64,000 nucleotides of DNA from Rapana venosa (GCA_028751875.1 CM054158.1:8609960-8673959), one strand, 5' to 3'. Positions 45,860 through 57,274 are shown, counted from the stretch's first letter. Notes: generated by a model not told the origin, from the sequence alone. Numbers and translations: made by a program.

Positions 45860-48510
45860 ATTGGAAAAATCTCAAGCAGGAAAGGGAAAATTTGAACCTC
45901 AATATACAGGATTTTTCAGAGTGAGAGGGAAAAGGAGCAGCTGCAAAACTCCGCAACTAAAACCATTTTTTACTCTGGGGGAGATAAACACCAGAAAGGA
46001 TTTGGGCATTTTTCTAGCCCAAAAGAAAACCTCAAAGACCATAAAAGGTTTCGGGACTGTAAATGACAGAGCCGTATAAAAACTTAAGGCAAAAACCTTT
46101 TCGACATTAAAATTTGTACAATTATGCCCCAAAGCTGAAAAAGATGACGCAGAAATTGAGGATTTTATGAAAATATCAAAAAGGGGCAAGAAGCAACGAA
46201 GTCTCAAGATATCAGAATAATAAGGGTGACCTAAATTAAAGGTAGGAAAAGGGAAAGATAAAACCACATTTACCCTTTGGGAAATAGGAGTGAAAAATGA
46301 AAGGGGAGAGCGGCTCAGGGAATGGTGCAAGGAAAAAAAAGCTGGCTGTCTGAAACAGGGTTTGAAAAACCATCCGAAGATGCGGGACAGGGAAAAGCCT
46401 GGCGACAAAACCAGATCAATAGATTACATCCTGTTCAAGAACGCTTCCGAACCTATAACTCTTTAATCCATGCCAGGGCAACTGTGGAATGATCAGTCCC
46501 AGTTATCGGGCAATGCGACTAAAATTAAAAAAGTTGTCAAAAGAAAAAAGAACACCAAACGCAAAGAACATGCTACAAATGACAAAGAAAGCAAAAAAAA
46601 AATACAAGAAAAATTTGGAAACAAATTCGAGGGCCTAGATCAACTCACAACACAGAGGAAAAAGGGCAGATAAATAAAGATAGCTCACGAGGCAGCAAAA
46701 GAATAAACCATCATAAATAGAAAGGAACAAAAAAAGGATGGCTCCAAATTTTTAAACCAAATGGAAACAGGAAAAGGAAAAAGTAGATGAAAAGAATAAA
46801 AAAAATTTTACAAACGTTAAAAAAAAAATTAAGAAGCCAAGGAAAATGGATCAAATGCATGCAAAGGAAATTGAAATGAAAAGCAAATTTTGATAGCAAA
46901 CTTTTGCAGAAAAAATAAAAGAGTGACAGGGGAAAAAAAAATCATCTGCAAAAACAGGTTTATAAAGCGAGAGATGGAGAATCTCATGGAAAAAAAAAAT
47001 ACTTTAAAAGGTGGCAGAATCATCAAGAGTTATACCCCGACGACAGAGGGCCACCTCCTCAATTAGCAACGAAGATGGGCCCCAAATCTGGGAAAACGAA
47101 ATGAGACATGCCTCAGCAAAAATAAAAGTGTAAGGGGCCAGGACCTATGTATCCCCTCTGAATTTTAAACACCCTGGGTGAAGTGGGAATTTGGCAGTCA
47201 AAAACTACTAAACAATATAATGACACAGGGGAGATTCCGCGATATGAAAAGTCCATCTACATTTCGATCCCTAAAAACGGGTACCGAATGTGACCAAAAA
47301 TCGACAATAACCGATGATCCCCTACCAAAGTTCTTTTACGAAACCCCGAAGAAATGAAAATAAAATACTCCCCGAAATACAAAACGCAATTTGGATTCTG
47401 GGGGAAAAAAAAGCACCAGAAATGCAATCTTCGCATTGAAAACTCTCAGGGGAAAATCCATCAAGGGCCAAAAGACCTTACCCTGCTTTATTTACTCTCA
47501 AAAGCATTCGACAAAGTAGACACTCCATTTTTGATATTTTGGCAGGGCTATACATCGCGGAAAAGACTTTGAGTCCTCAAAAAAATAATTGGGAACGAGG
47601 CAGCCATTAAGTCGACAATGACATCATCAAGACCCAAACTGCAGGGTGTGAGGGAGGCGCTGTTCCCCTGATTTATTTAATGTAATAGTGAATAATTTTA
47701 CGAAAAATTGAAATCTGAGGGAAATTTTGTAGGGGGGCCACAACTCAACAACCTGAGATAGCAATGACACAGTCCTTTCGCCGACCTGAAGAAAAAATCA
47801 ACAATTTTTAACAACATAACAACGAAAACGAAAAAAAGATCAGCTCATGCAAGAAGAAGAATGCAGGTGATCTCGAAAAAAAGCTATTAACCCAATGCAA
47901 AATGCCGTAAAGGAGAGAGAATCAACAAGTAAACACCTTTAAAACCTTTGGTTGTACATCACCCCGACGGGAAGGTGACACAGAAATCAAAAAGAGAATC
48001 GTCGTCAAGGCAACTTTTAAAAACTGAAAGCATTTTTTCCAAAATAAGATAAGCCTCAAACAAAGATCCAGTTTTGAGAGCCTACGTATGGCCATTCTTC
48101 TGTAGGGATGTAGTGCGGACCCTACCCCAAAGGGCACAGAACAGCGACCAGAGCAGTGGAAGGGGGCAAACCGGGGAATCATGAAAGCTCATGGACAAAA
48201 AAAAAACAAATGCAGAAGTAAAGGAAATGGCTGGGGACAAAAGATCCTTTCTCAAAAACCCCCAGAAAAGAAGCTCAAAATTTTTTGGCCATAAATCAGG
48301 GGTGACGGACTAAGAAACTGTTATGGAGTGGCAAAATCTTGGGGAAACAAGAGCAGAGGGAAAACAAACGCACAACATTCACAACAGCTTAAACAAATTC
48401 GCAACAAATAAAGGGGCACCAACAATGAGCTCATGAAGGGGCCAAACAGGGAAAGGGAAAGGAGACCCTGTCGTGATGTCTGCAGGACCAACCGGAAAAT
48501 TGAAGAAGAA
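45860..48510 (+). pseudogene. RTE-type endonuclease-reverse transcriptase LINE, heavily frame-broken
   Basis: Plus-strand pieces in order: KLKAKTFSTLKFVQLCPKAE and DDAEIEDFMK (endonuclease, about 46080-46175), VGKGKDKTTF and NERGERLREWCKEKK (about 46240-46335), KPGDKTRSIDYILFKN (about 46395-46445). A Lys-rich linker follows, then RT pieces QFGFWGKKKHQKCN (fingers), LLSKAFDKVDTPFLIF (motif A region, about 47490-47540), GVREALFP-like motif B (about 47648), VISKKAINPMQN (about 47870), and a C-terminal LLWSGKILGKQEQRE block near 48320-48360. The set is characteristic of the endonuclease-reverse transcriptase family in molluscs and insects and differs from the RTEs at 26.3 kb and 39.8 kb. Frames break every 20-80 codons. 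Confidence 0.78.
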
Positions 48511-49462
48511 GAAGGGTTTTTGATTTTCAAATGTGTACCTCATTTGGTTTCCCCAGGATTAACTTTTTGGGATTTTTGGTTTAGTGATGAAAGGGAAATT
48601 GGGTTTTCTTAAAATTCGGCTGACGCAAGGGTTCATTTGCTGGTGTCCTTTCGTACCGGTTGAATAGGATAGACAGTGACCTGAATTTTATCTGTTTTTG
48701 GTGTGTTTGTTGTTAGAGAAAAAATAAAATTTGGGCTCCATAACACCCCGTGTGGGCCCACATTTCCTTTTAGGGCCCAAAGTCCTAACACCCCCCTTTC
48801 CCCAAACCTTGCACCTTAACAAAACTGAAGCTCCCACAAAAGGTTCCCACTGCCAAGTGCTATACCACCTCCGCTATATCTGGCGATTGGTTTTGGGGGT
48901 GGTGGTGGGGCATTGTGAGCTGATTGGGGGATCTGTGCGGGGTCCATCTCCACAGGGGCTGTGGAGCTCCTTCCTCTTTTTGCCCCGGGCCCTCCTCATA
49001 GAAAAAGTCCTTGCCCTCTGGTCACACAGCAGCACACACTGCTTTAAAACCAAACAACCACTGTTCACAGTTCAAATACATGGGAAAAGGGGGGAGGGGG
49101 CCCGTGTGTGATGGTTTTTTTGGTGTTGCTGGGTGGGGTGGGTGCTCGGGGGGTGCTGGTGGGAAAAGATACAAATTTTCCAATGCTACCACAGGGGCTG
49201 GATGTTTAAAAAAGCACATAATGCTTATTCCCTTCTCCTTGATATAAAAGAAATTTTTTTTTAAATTTTTTGATAAAAATATATTACAAATAAAATATTT
49301 TTAAAAAAAACAATAATATTTTAAAAAAAAATTAAAAAAAAAAAAACATAAATATAATTTTTTACATTCTAAAAAAAATAAAATAATAACAATAAATAAA
49401 TAAATCAATAAAACACCCACCAAAGTTATTTGTCAGCACTTACCTATCTGCACTTTCCCTTC

Positions 49463-49466
<4 letters not shown>
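48511..49466. other. No gene; one SINE-tail remnant and A/T-rich tract
   Basis: A plus-strand SINE tail remnant lies at about 49190-49253 (AAAAAAGCACATAATGCTTA, TTGATATAAAAGAA). A/T homopolymer mixture follows at 49254-49410. Confidence 0.6.
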
Positions 49467-49506
<40 letters not shown>

Positions 49507-49800
49507 GTTGTTGTTTTGGTAGGGTTGGGATGGGTTGGGTTGTTGTTGTTGGGTGTTGGGTTGTTTTTTTTGGGGGAGGGGGGGTTGTTTGGGGTTTTGG
49601 GGGGGGGGGGATTTGGTGGGGAGGGTGGGGTGTTGTTTTTTGTGGGGGGTTTCTCTGTTTTTCTCTTTTGTTTGTTGTTTGTTTTGTTTTTGTTTGTTGT
49701 TGTGGTGTGGTGTTGTTGGTTTTTTCAGGGGGTGGGGGGGATGGTGTTTGGGGGATTTTTTTTGTTTTTTGTTTGTCTGTTTTTTTAAAAAGGTTTTTTC
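49467..49800. repeat. (CT)n then T/G-rich tract
   Basis: CT repeat at about 49467-49503, followed by TTGTTG and GGGG/TTTT mixtures to about 49800. Gly/Phe/Val open frames come from composition. Confidence 0.85.
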
Positions 49801-50129
49801 CCTTTGTTTCTACTGTTTGAGAATGTGAGTATTGGGTTCATTATTAAGTTGTATCCCTACGGGTAGGGACTGGATGTAAAAAAGCACATGAGTACTTATT
49901 CATTATCCTGGTAATAAAAGAATTTGTCTCTCTTACTTAGAATGTGTAGATGTTCTTTTTATGACTTTATTAGGGGGGTGGGGGGGGGGGGTCCTCTTTA
50001 TTGTGTGAGTGTATGGGCATTGGGCTTACTTTTTCATCATGACGTTCAATTTCTATGAGTATAATCAGAAAGTGTTGATGGTGATCATGCACTGTCTTTG
50101 AGTATTATATATTTAGTATTATCCCTGAA

Positions 50130-50160
<31 letters not shown>

Positions 50161-50354
50161 CACTCACACACATATTCTCTCTCTCAATGACTGTATAGGT
50201 TTGGATATCTTCTTTTCTTTTCTTTCTTGTTTTTATTGTGTGAGTGTATGGGTATTGAGTTTATTTCATTATCATGACATATAATTTGAACGAGTATAAT
50301 CAAAAATGAGTGTTGATGGTGATCATGTACTGTTTTGAGAACTATATATCTAAT

Positions 50355-50415
<61 letters not shown>

Positions 50416-50846
50416 TTTTATCGTTTTGCCTATAGTTATAGTTATTGTGTATCCTGATGAAGGACGTATTCATACTTTATATTTTCAATACGTTATTGGG
50501 CTTGTCGGCTGTACTTGAGTTTTAATGAATGCCCTATTTCAATATCTTATTGTTACGTATAACAACTATGTGTACCATTCTGTTTTTGCTGTTGTTTTGG
50601 TGTGTGGGGGGTTGTTGTTTTTTTTTTGGGGGGGTGTTTTTTAGGGTTTTCTTTAATTTGTTTGTTGGTTTTTTGTTGGGTTTTTTTGGGGGAAAAGGGT
50701 TATTTCACCTTGTTTCTACTGTGTGAGAGTATGAGTATTGGGTTATTATTAAGATGTATCCCTACGGTTAGGGACTGGGTGTAAAAAAGCACATGAGTGC
50801 TTATTCATTATCCTCAAAATAAAAGAATTTGTCATTGTCATTGTAG
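49801..50846 (+). repeat. Composite repeat, block A, ending in SINE-type tails
   Basis: Two diverged subunits. Shared landmarks with block B (52340-53545): CTTAGAATGTGTAGATGTTC, TGTGTGAGTGTATGGG, GAGTATAATCA...GTGTTGATGGTGATCATG, GTATTATCCCTGAAACACA, TCCTGATGAAGGACGTATTC, and GTATCCCTACGG followed by the SINE tail (AAAGCACATGAGTGCTTATT). SINE-type tails lie at about 49865-49925 and 50765-50835, the latter ending in (TTGTCA)n. Internal (CA)n and (CT)n tracts sit at fixed positions in the unit. No coding capacity is seen. Confidence 0.65.
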
Positions 50847-51640
50847 AATAAGCCGAGAACAGGCATTTATTAAGTGCAGTTTGAGAGCTAAGAGATGTGG
50901 ATGAATGGTATTAAAGGCAGAAGAGAAGTCCATGAAAAGTATACAAACAAAAGAGTAAGATTTTTCCAAGTGGGAATAGGCATTATGCAGCAAGGTCATT
51001 GTAGCATCATGTGTGCTTCTGTTGGCTTTGTATGCAAACTGAAGAGGATCTAGATATGAGGAAGTGAAGAACAGAAGCCGTTTCAGAATGATTCTTTCAA
51101 AACATATCATTACTGTTGGGGTGAGAGCTACTGGTCTGTCGTCATTCAAAGATTGGGGTGATTATTTTTTAGAACAGGACAAATGATGGATTTTTTACCA
51201 GAGGCTTGAAGCTTGGCATGCTTTCAAAGACAGAGAAAACAAATCACTAAAAACAGGACACAGCTGTTCCGCACAAGATTTTAAAAGCCTCCCACAAACA
51301 CCACCTACACCCACAGCCTTCCTCACATGCAATGCTTTAAATACTGATTTCACAGCTGTAGAATGAACACTAAAATCTTCATCATCTGGATCATTATCAC
51401 AGACACTTTTTGCAGGTTAAAAAGAACAGATTCAAACTCATGTTAATGATCTTCACGCTCAAAGCGGCAATAGAAATCATTTAGTTCATTAGAAAAAGCT
51501 TGTTGTTCCTCTAGTGGCATTGACTGTGTTGACATCTTTGAGTTACTTCCCCTGAAAGTATCTTTAAACCTTTCCATGCAATTGCCAAATGACCCATCTG
51601 AAACCTGTTTCACATGGGTCATTTGGCTTTGTTTGTTTGT
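50847..51640 (-). pseudogene. Rex1/CR1-like LINE reverse transcriptase fragment
   Basis: The minus strand reads LNDFYCRFERED (about 51460-51500), KAVGVGGVCGRLLKSCAEQ, KLQASGKKSIICPV, MNDDRPVALTPTVMICFER, LDPLQFAYKANRSTHDA and FVCILFMDFSSAFNTI (RT motif A, about 50900-50940). These are the N-terminal RT blocks of Rex1/CR1-group LINEs (NDYRPVALT, LDPLQFAY, FIDFSSAFN). It breaks off after motif A at a composite-repeat boundary, so the catalytic YADD region is absent. Frameshifts lie near 51150 and 51400. Confidence 0.83.
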
Positions 51641-52211
51641 TTTGAGAATTATATTCAGTATTTTTTGTTTTGTTTTGTTTTGTTTGTTTGTTTACAAAAA
51701 AAACATTCTCTCTCTTCTCTTCTTCTCTCTACATCTCTCTCCTCTCTCATATCTTGTTTTGGGTATCAATTTTATCTGCTTAATTTTTCAATTATAGATG
51801 TCCTTTTCATCAATATATTTGGAGTATTCATAAGATTTTGATTTTTGCAATTGATATGTGTCTTTCCTTTTGCATGCATGAATTGTGTTGTTGTGTATCT
51901 AGTGTTGAATCGTGTCATGGGGTGTAATTGCTTTGGTAATCTTTGAGTCAGGGTATTAATATTTGTTTTTGGTAATCTTACTATGCTGTTGCTTCATGAA
52001 AAAGTACAATGGATTTTTTGAGTTTCTTTCCGTTAGCCATACTGAATATTTACATGGTTTGTTCCCCCATATATTATGGACGGGTTTTTTTCTTGGAAGG
52101 GGTTGTTTTTGGGGGTTGTTTTTTGGGTGGGGGGGGGGGGGGATTACTAATTGTCCCCTCTCCTCCTTGTTGTTGCTGCTTTTATTTTGCTCTTGGTTTC
52201 CTTGCTTTTTT

Positions 52212-52257
<46 letters not shown>

Positions 52258-52339
52258 ATTGTTTTGGTTTTGGGTGTCTTTATATTTGGTTGTTGCTTTT
52301 TCTCTTTTTCGGGGGTTTGTGGGTTTTGTGTGTGGGTTG
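51641..52339. other. No gene; T/G-rich with poly-G runs
   Basis: Contains a fragment resembling composite-repeat sequence near 51640-51665, G runs at about 52129-52142, and the 43-base G run listed separately. Confidence 0.5.
52214..52256. repeat. Poly-G tract, 43 bases
   Basis: Uninterrupted G run within T/G-rich sequence. Confidence 0.95.
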
Positions 52340-52575
52340 TTTGTTTTCTGTTTTATGTGTGAGTGTATTGGTATTTGGTTTATTTTATTTTATTATATAT
52401 TATGTGATCCTGTACAGGGATCGATGTGAAAAAAGCACATGGGTATTCTTATTCATTATCCTCGAAAAAAGAATCGATTGTCAATTTCATTTCTCTTCTC
52501 TCTTTCTTCTCTCTCTCTCTCTCTCTCCTCTCCTCTCTCACACACACACACACACCACACACACACACACACACA

Positions 52576-52606
<31 letters not shown>

Positions 52607-53021
52607 GTCTCTCTTACAATGTGTAGATGTTCATTTTATGACTTTATTGGGGGGGTTCTTTGCTTTTGTTGTGTGAGTGTGTGTATTAATAATAATAATA
52701 ATGATAATAATAATAATAATAATAATAAATGAAATTTGTATAGCGCTATATCTTGCAAAGACAAATCAGAGCGCTTGCATTCAACATGTTCTTACAGAGT
52801 CATGCAGCCAATAACTATCAAAAGCTTATTATATTATCATGATGTTCAGTTTGTACAAGTATAATCAAAAAGAGTGTTGATGGTAATCATGTGTTGTTTA
52901 TAGAATTATATATAGATTGATAGATAGATAGATAGATGGATAGATGGATAGATAGATAGATAGATAGACAGATAGATAGATAGATATAGTATTATCCCTG
53001 AAATACACACACACTCTCTCT

Positions 53022-53062
<41 letters not shown>

Positions 53063-53545
53063 TTTATTGTTTTGCTTATTGTTATAGTTGCTGGGTATCC
53101 TGATGAAGGACGTATTCATATTTAATATTCGCAATTTTATTGGGTTTATTGACTGTACTTGAGTTCTAGTGAATGTCTGTTTCAATATCCTTTTGTTGAG
53201 TGTAACAACTGTGTGTACCTTACTTACAATGTGTAGATGTTCATTTTTATGACTTTATAAGTTTGGGATTGTTCTTGTGTGTGTTGTTGTGTTGGTTTTT
53301 TTTTGGGGGGGTGTTTGTTTTCGTTGGATTTTTTTTGGGGGGTTGGGGTTTTTTGGGTTTTTTTTTTGGGGTGTTTTTTTAGTTTTGTTGTTGTTATTAG
53401 GTTTTTGTTTGTTTGTTTACTGTGTGAGTGTATGACCATGAGTATTAGGTTTATCATAATGATGTATCCCTACGGGAAGGGACTGGATGTAAATAAGCAC
53501 ATGGGTGTTTATTCATTATCCTCGAAATAAAAGAATTTGTCCCTG
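52340..53545 (+). repeat. Composite repeat, block B, ending in SINE-type tails
   Basis: Same landmark order as block A, with SINE-type tails at about 52415-52475 and 53470-53540. It carries (CT)n, (CA)n and, at 52912-52987, a (GATA)n expansion at the position where block A has a short TATATA patch. A LINE tail is inserted at 52687-52830. Confidence 0.65.
52687..52830 (-). mobile_element. LINE 3' tail, better preserved
   Basis: (AAT)n, AATTTGTATAGCGCTATATC, GCAAAGACAAATCAGAGCGC and AGAGTCATGCAGCCAATAAC are the reverse complement of the last 130 bases of the LINE at 24731-25379. It splits the composite repeat. Confidence 0.8.
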
Positions 53546-53589
53546 TCACATTCTGGGAGTCACCCACAATGATAATATTAATAGATAAT

Positions 53590-53710
53590 CCACCCTGTCT
53601 CACTCATCGAAGCTGATGCTGCATTGCCCATTAAAGCAAAACTCTCCCCTGGAGTTAACAATGGTTTCCACTCCATTTCCTTCAAGTCCTCTAAAAAAGA
53701 GACAATGAAT
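53590..53710 (+). mobile_element. SINE body remnant
   Basis: CCCTGGAGTTAACAATGG, TCCACTCCATTTCC and CAAGTCCTCTAAAAAAGAGAC match the SINE body order, strongly diverged. Confidence 0.5.
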
Positions 53711-53749
53711 GGATGTTACAAATGTGCTGGAATACTAATTACTTTACTA

Positions 53750-54090
53750 TGCACATGATGGGATAAACAGCGACTATGAGCTGAGGTCACAGGAGTGTAG
53801 ATCGTACAGTACACTATGCATATGCTGGTATAAATAGAAACAATGAACTGAGGTTACAGGTGTGTAGGTACACTATGGTGGCATAAATAGACTATAGAAT
53901 GAGGCCACAGGAGTGTAGATATTCACTGTGCATATGGTGGTATAAATACTAAAATTGAGACAATGATCTGAGGTCACAAAAGTACAGGTACACTATGGTG
54001 GCATAAACATTAAACAGAGACAACGAACTGAGGTAAAAAGTGTGTGAACTTGTACACTGTCACTATACATAAACAGAAACTATGAGATTG
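53750..54090. repeat. Minisatellite of about 70 bp, about 5 copies
   Basis: GGTGGCATAAA(C/T)A, GAGACAATGAACTGAGGTCA and GGAGTGTAGGTACACTATG recur. It lies just inside the predicted first intron of the p47 gene (minus strand). Confidence 0.75.
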
Positions 54091-54284
54091 AACTTGGTCA
54101 CCAGCGAGCAGACATAGTAATGGTGACTTAAGTCATGTCAGGAACATACCCAGCATACAGAACAAAATCGCAAGTTCGTTGCGTTCACATCATTATAACA
54201 GAATGGGTAACGATCCTTCGACAACGACATTTATAATCAGATGGGCAACAATTGAGTAAAGAAAACAAAAGTAGGGCTGTTTAC

Positions 54285-54386
54285 CTCAAGATCCCATGCC
54301 GCTGATTCCAAGTGAAATTTTGCTCTACTGCTATCGACACCTGTAACAATACAGAAATTATGAATGAGTTTATCGTGGTCTGCCAT
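54285..54386 (-). CDS. NSFL1C: p47 / NSFL1 cofactor, first coding exon (UBA domain start)
   Basis: ATG at 54386 begins a 34-codon exon: MADHDKLIHNFCIVTGV, then RAKFHLESAAWDLE. This is the N-terminal UBA domain of p47 (NSFL1 cofactor), whose family signature is F-x-x-x-TG-x(4)-RA-x-F-x-LES-A-x-WDL. p47 binds ubiquitin through this domain and is an adaptor of the AAA ATPase p97/VCP in Golgi and ER membrane fusion. The exon ends in phase 0 at 54285 and is followed on the minus strand by GTAAAC, a usable splice donor, right where the third UBA helix should begin. Reading through the donor gives a stop after 77 codons, consistent with an intron. SEP and UBX exons would lie at lower coordinates; none was found, so the first intron is long or the gene continues outside the window. 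An RTE LINE lies about 300 bp upstream. A retro-copy is unlikely because the donor is present. Confidence 0.82.
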
Positions 54387-54575
54387 GTTTAGTTTCGTTT
54401 GTGAAGTGCACGGAGATTTGAAGTGTTGTCGTTTCCCGGCGCAACAAGAGTTGTTAAGGGGAGAACACAATTAGCTGTGTCGGAGTTACACACCTTGACT
54501 AGACTGCTTTCATTAGACATTGTCTATTATTAGGCCCTAGTTGCAGAGGAGAATCCGAAGCATCGTTGGTATTGA
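54387..54575 (-). promoter_or_regulatory. Presumed 5' UTR and promoter of the p47 gene
   Basis: Upstream of the p47 start codon, comparatively rich in CG dinucleotides (GTTGCGCCGGGAAACGAC near 54428-54445) against an AT-rich background. No TATA box is obvious. The assignment rests on position. Confidence 0.45.
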
Positions 54576-54700
54576 AATATTGTCGCAGAACAGCTAAAGC
54601 GAAAGGAGGAAAAAAGACATAATTCGAAGATTCTGAATATAGATGGCATTGATCCTAACGAGATCCCCAAACAGTCGTGGTTAGGGCACCCAAATGATCT
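54576..54700 (+). CDS. Short open frame interrupted by the LINE insertion
   Basis: The plus strand reads EQLKRKEEKRHNSKILNIDG, then IDPNEIPKQSWLGHPND up to the insertion point. Removing the LINE and one target-duplication copy keeps the frame open from 54576 to a stop at 57377 (71 codons). The NIDGIDPxEIP segment resembles, from memory, a motif in repetitive mobile-element-associated proteins of invertebrates. AG-ending words lie just upstream (for example TCGCAG near 54587), so it might be an exon. It may equally be a chance frame or repeat remnant. It points away from the p47 exon. Confidence 0.35.
54689..54700. repeat. 12-bp target-site duplication (element 3' side)
   Basis: CCCAAATGATCT, identical to 57275-57286, directly adjoining the CAT-repeat end of the RTE copy. 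Confidence 0.9.
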
Positions 54701-57274
54701 CATCATCATCATCAGTCCCGTGACCTTGGCGGTTGTGGGGGAGACACGTAAGCCTCCTCCATCCATCTCGGTCCTCGGCTCTGCGCAGTAGTGCCGAGTC
54801 ATTCATCCTGGTCCATTCTCTGATGTTGTCCATCCATGACTTGTTCTGTCTTCCCCTCTTTCTGCCACCTTCGAGTGTTCCCTGCAGTACTGTTTTTGGC
54901 AGAGTGTTGTGGCAGGTGACGTGGCCGAACCATGTCAGCTTTTTCTTCTTGACAATGGTGAGAAGGGGTTCCTGTGGACCTGCCAGCTGTGTTATTTGAC
55001 TCTTGACAAATTCATTGGTCTTTCGTTCTCTCCAGGATATGCCCAGCAGTTTTCTATGGCATTTTGTTTCAAATGACAATTCGCTTTGCTGTTTCAGCAG
55101 TCATTGTCCAGGTTTCACTGCTGGTGCTGTTCACAAGTACTTTACTTTTCTCCCAGCTCACCTCCATCCCATATGCTCCAGCTCTGTTCTCAACTCTGGT
55201 CGTAAGATCTTGCAGCTCTGTGTTACTTCCGCCCATGAGGTCAATGTCATCGGCAAACCGCAAGTTGTTGAGGGGTCTGCCACCAATGGAGATGGTAGAG
55301 TGGACGTCATGGAGGGTCTCTCTAATTAATGTTTTCCAAGAACAGATTAAACAGGACTGGAGATAACAGGCATCCTTGTCGGACCCCAACTGTGGTTTTG
55401 AAGTAGTCTACGACCTGATTGTTCAGAAGGACTGCACTGCTTGCGGTGTTGTATAGTGCTTGAATGGTTTGCACTAGTCCTTCAATGCCAAACATTCTGA
55501 GGACCTGCCACAGGCCTTCGTGCCATACTCTGTCGAAAGCCTTCGTGAAGTCGATGAAGTTGTGGAACAGGTCTCTCTGATGTTGAAGATGTTTTTCCAT
55601 CAGGATGTGGCAGTTAAAAATCTGTTCGATTGTGCTCCTGCCTGCCCTGAACCCAGCTTGTTCTTCTGCAAGGTGTTCTTCTGCCTCCTACTTGAGTCGA
55701 TTCAAAATAACTTTGAGCATGATCTTGCTGGCGTGGCTGATGAGGCTGATTGTTCTATAGTTTTGGCATTGGCGTAAATTCCCCTTCTTGGGCAGGGGTA
55801 TGATGGGTGATTGTGTCCATTCTGTTGGCCACTGTTTTGTCTCCCAAATCTTCTAACAGATAGCTGTAACATGTGTGATGACTGCTTCGCCACCATGCTT
55901 GAGCAGCTCTGCTGGTATGTTGTCTGCTCCTGGGTACTTTCCTACTGGTAAGCTGCGGATGGCTTCTTCCACTTCTTCCCTCAGTGTAGGTAATGGCAAG
56001 GGTACTCTTGATGTTGCTGCTTTCTCTTCTATTATGCTCTTGTCAGGTTGGATTGGGTAGTTGTACAGTTCTTGACAATACTCAGACCACCTGTTCAATG
56101 CAGCTGAGCTTTCTGTGAGGAGGTTTCCGGAGCTGTCTTCAATGACTGATGATCTGGTTTGAAGTGGTTTTATGAGTTTCTTCAGGATGTCGTATGCCTT
56201 TTTACTGTTGCCCACTTTCATGCTTTTTTCGATCTCATCACATTGATCACTGATCCACTTCTCTCTGGCCTTTAACATTGACTTCTTCACAAGATTGTTG
56301 GCCTCCCGGTATTCTTTAGGGTTGGAAGACCTGGTTGGTTTCAGTGCTCTTCTTGTGTCGCAGAGGTCCAAGATGTCATTGGTAGTCCATGGCTGGTGTT
56401 TATTCCTCTGACGACTGAGTACCTCCTCTGCTGTTAGTCGGACTGCCTCATTAAAGAGGTCATTGATGTCATTGTCCAGGAGTGTTAATGCCGCAAAACG
56501 TCCGCCAAGCTTAGCTTGGAAGATCTCCTCGACATCTGGATCTTTCAGTTTGTCCAGGTCAAATTTGATATGTGGGTTTGCAGGCTGTTTGTTTTTCTTC
56601 AGCTTCATTTTGAATACCAGCAGCACAAGGTCGTGGTCGCTGCCTATGTCAGGTCCAGGGTAGGTTCTTGTTCTTGCTCTGTTGATGCTGGATTTGAAAT
56701 GCCGTGTGTTAAGATAAAATCTATTTGGTTATGGATCTTGCTGTTTGGCGCATGCCATGTTGTCCTCCTTGACTGCTTGTGGGGATAGAGGGTATTGGCA
56801 ATGGTAAGTATGTGGGTGCAGGCAAACCCAGCAGACGTAGTCCCCTGTCGTTGGTCTCTCCAGTTCCAAACTGACCAACTGTTCCGGTGCATTGGTTGTA
56901 AGAGTCAGGACCTACTTTGGCGTTAAAATCCCCTTGAATGATGATGATGTCTTTCTTGGGTATGTTCATAATGGTCTCTTCAAGATCTTCGTAAAATTCT
57001 TCTACTTCTTCATCTGCATGGTCAGATGATGGTGCATAGATTTGTATGATGGTGATGTTCTTGGGCTTGGCCGACACCCGGATGCTGATAATCCTGCTGG
57101 AAGCCGGTGTACAGCTGATAATGCACCCCACTACTTCCTTTCTGACAATAAATGCCACTCCATGTTGGTGATGTTTCTCTTGACCACTGTACCAGATCTT
57201 GTTGCCTTCTTCAGTCATTGTCTCACCAAATCCTGTCCATCTCACTTCTCCTAGTCCAATAATGTCCCATTGAT
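54701..57274 (-). mobile_element. RTE-type LINE, inverted second copy with 12-bp target duplication
   Basis: Minus-strand element of 2,574 bp bounded by perfect 12-bp duplications. It ends in (GATGAT)n and begins at the TGGGACATTATTGG words that encode WDIIG of the endonuclease, so it is 5'-truncated at nearly the same point as the plus-strand copy. By eye the two are well over 90% identical over long stretches. Main differences: an internal deletion of roughly 250 bp at about 55119 and an 18-base deletion near the 3' end. Confidence 0.92.
54705..57245 (-). pseudogene. Endonuclease-reverse transcriptase of inverted RTE copy
   Basis: Endonuclease from GLGEVRWTGFGE to IGSDHDLVL with a frameshift near 56860. 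RT with intact FIDFTKAFDRVWHEG (motif A, about 55540-55580), GVRQGCLLSP (motif B) and LRFADDIDLMGGS (55246-55257 encode FADD). A deletion near 55119 joins KVLVNSTS directly to SETWTM, removing about 80 residues including the YLG primer-grip motif and part of the thumb. Another break near 55850 disrupts the region after the fingers. The catalytic motifs are better preserved than in the plus copy, but the protein is not complete. Confidence 0.87.

Noticed and set aside
52009..52429. Gly-rich open frames as a glycine-rich secreted protein
   Set aside because: Produced by the 43-base G run and T/G-rich flanks.
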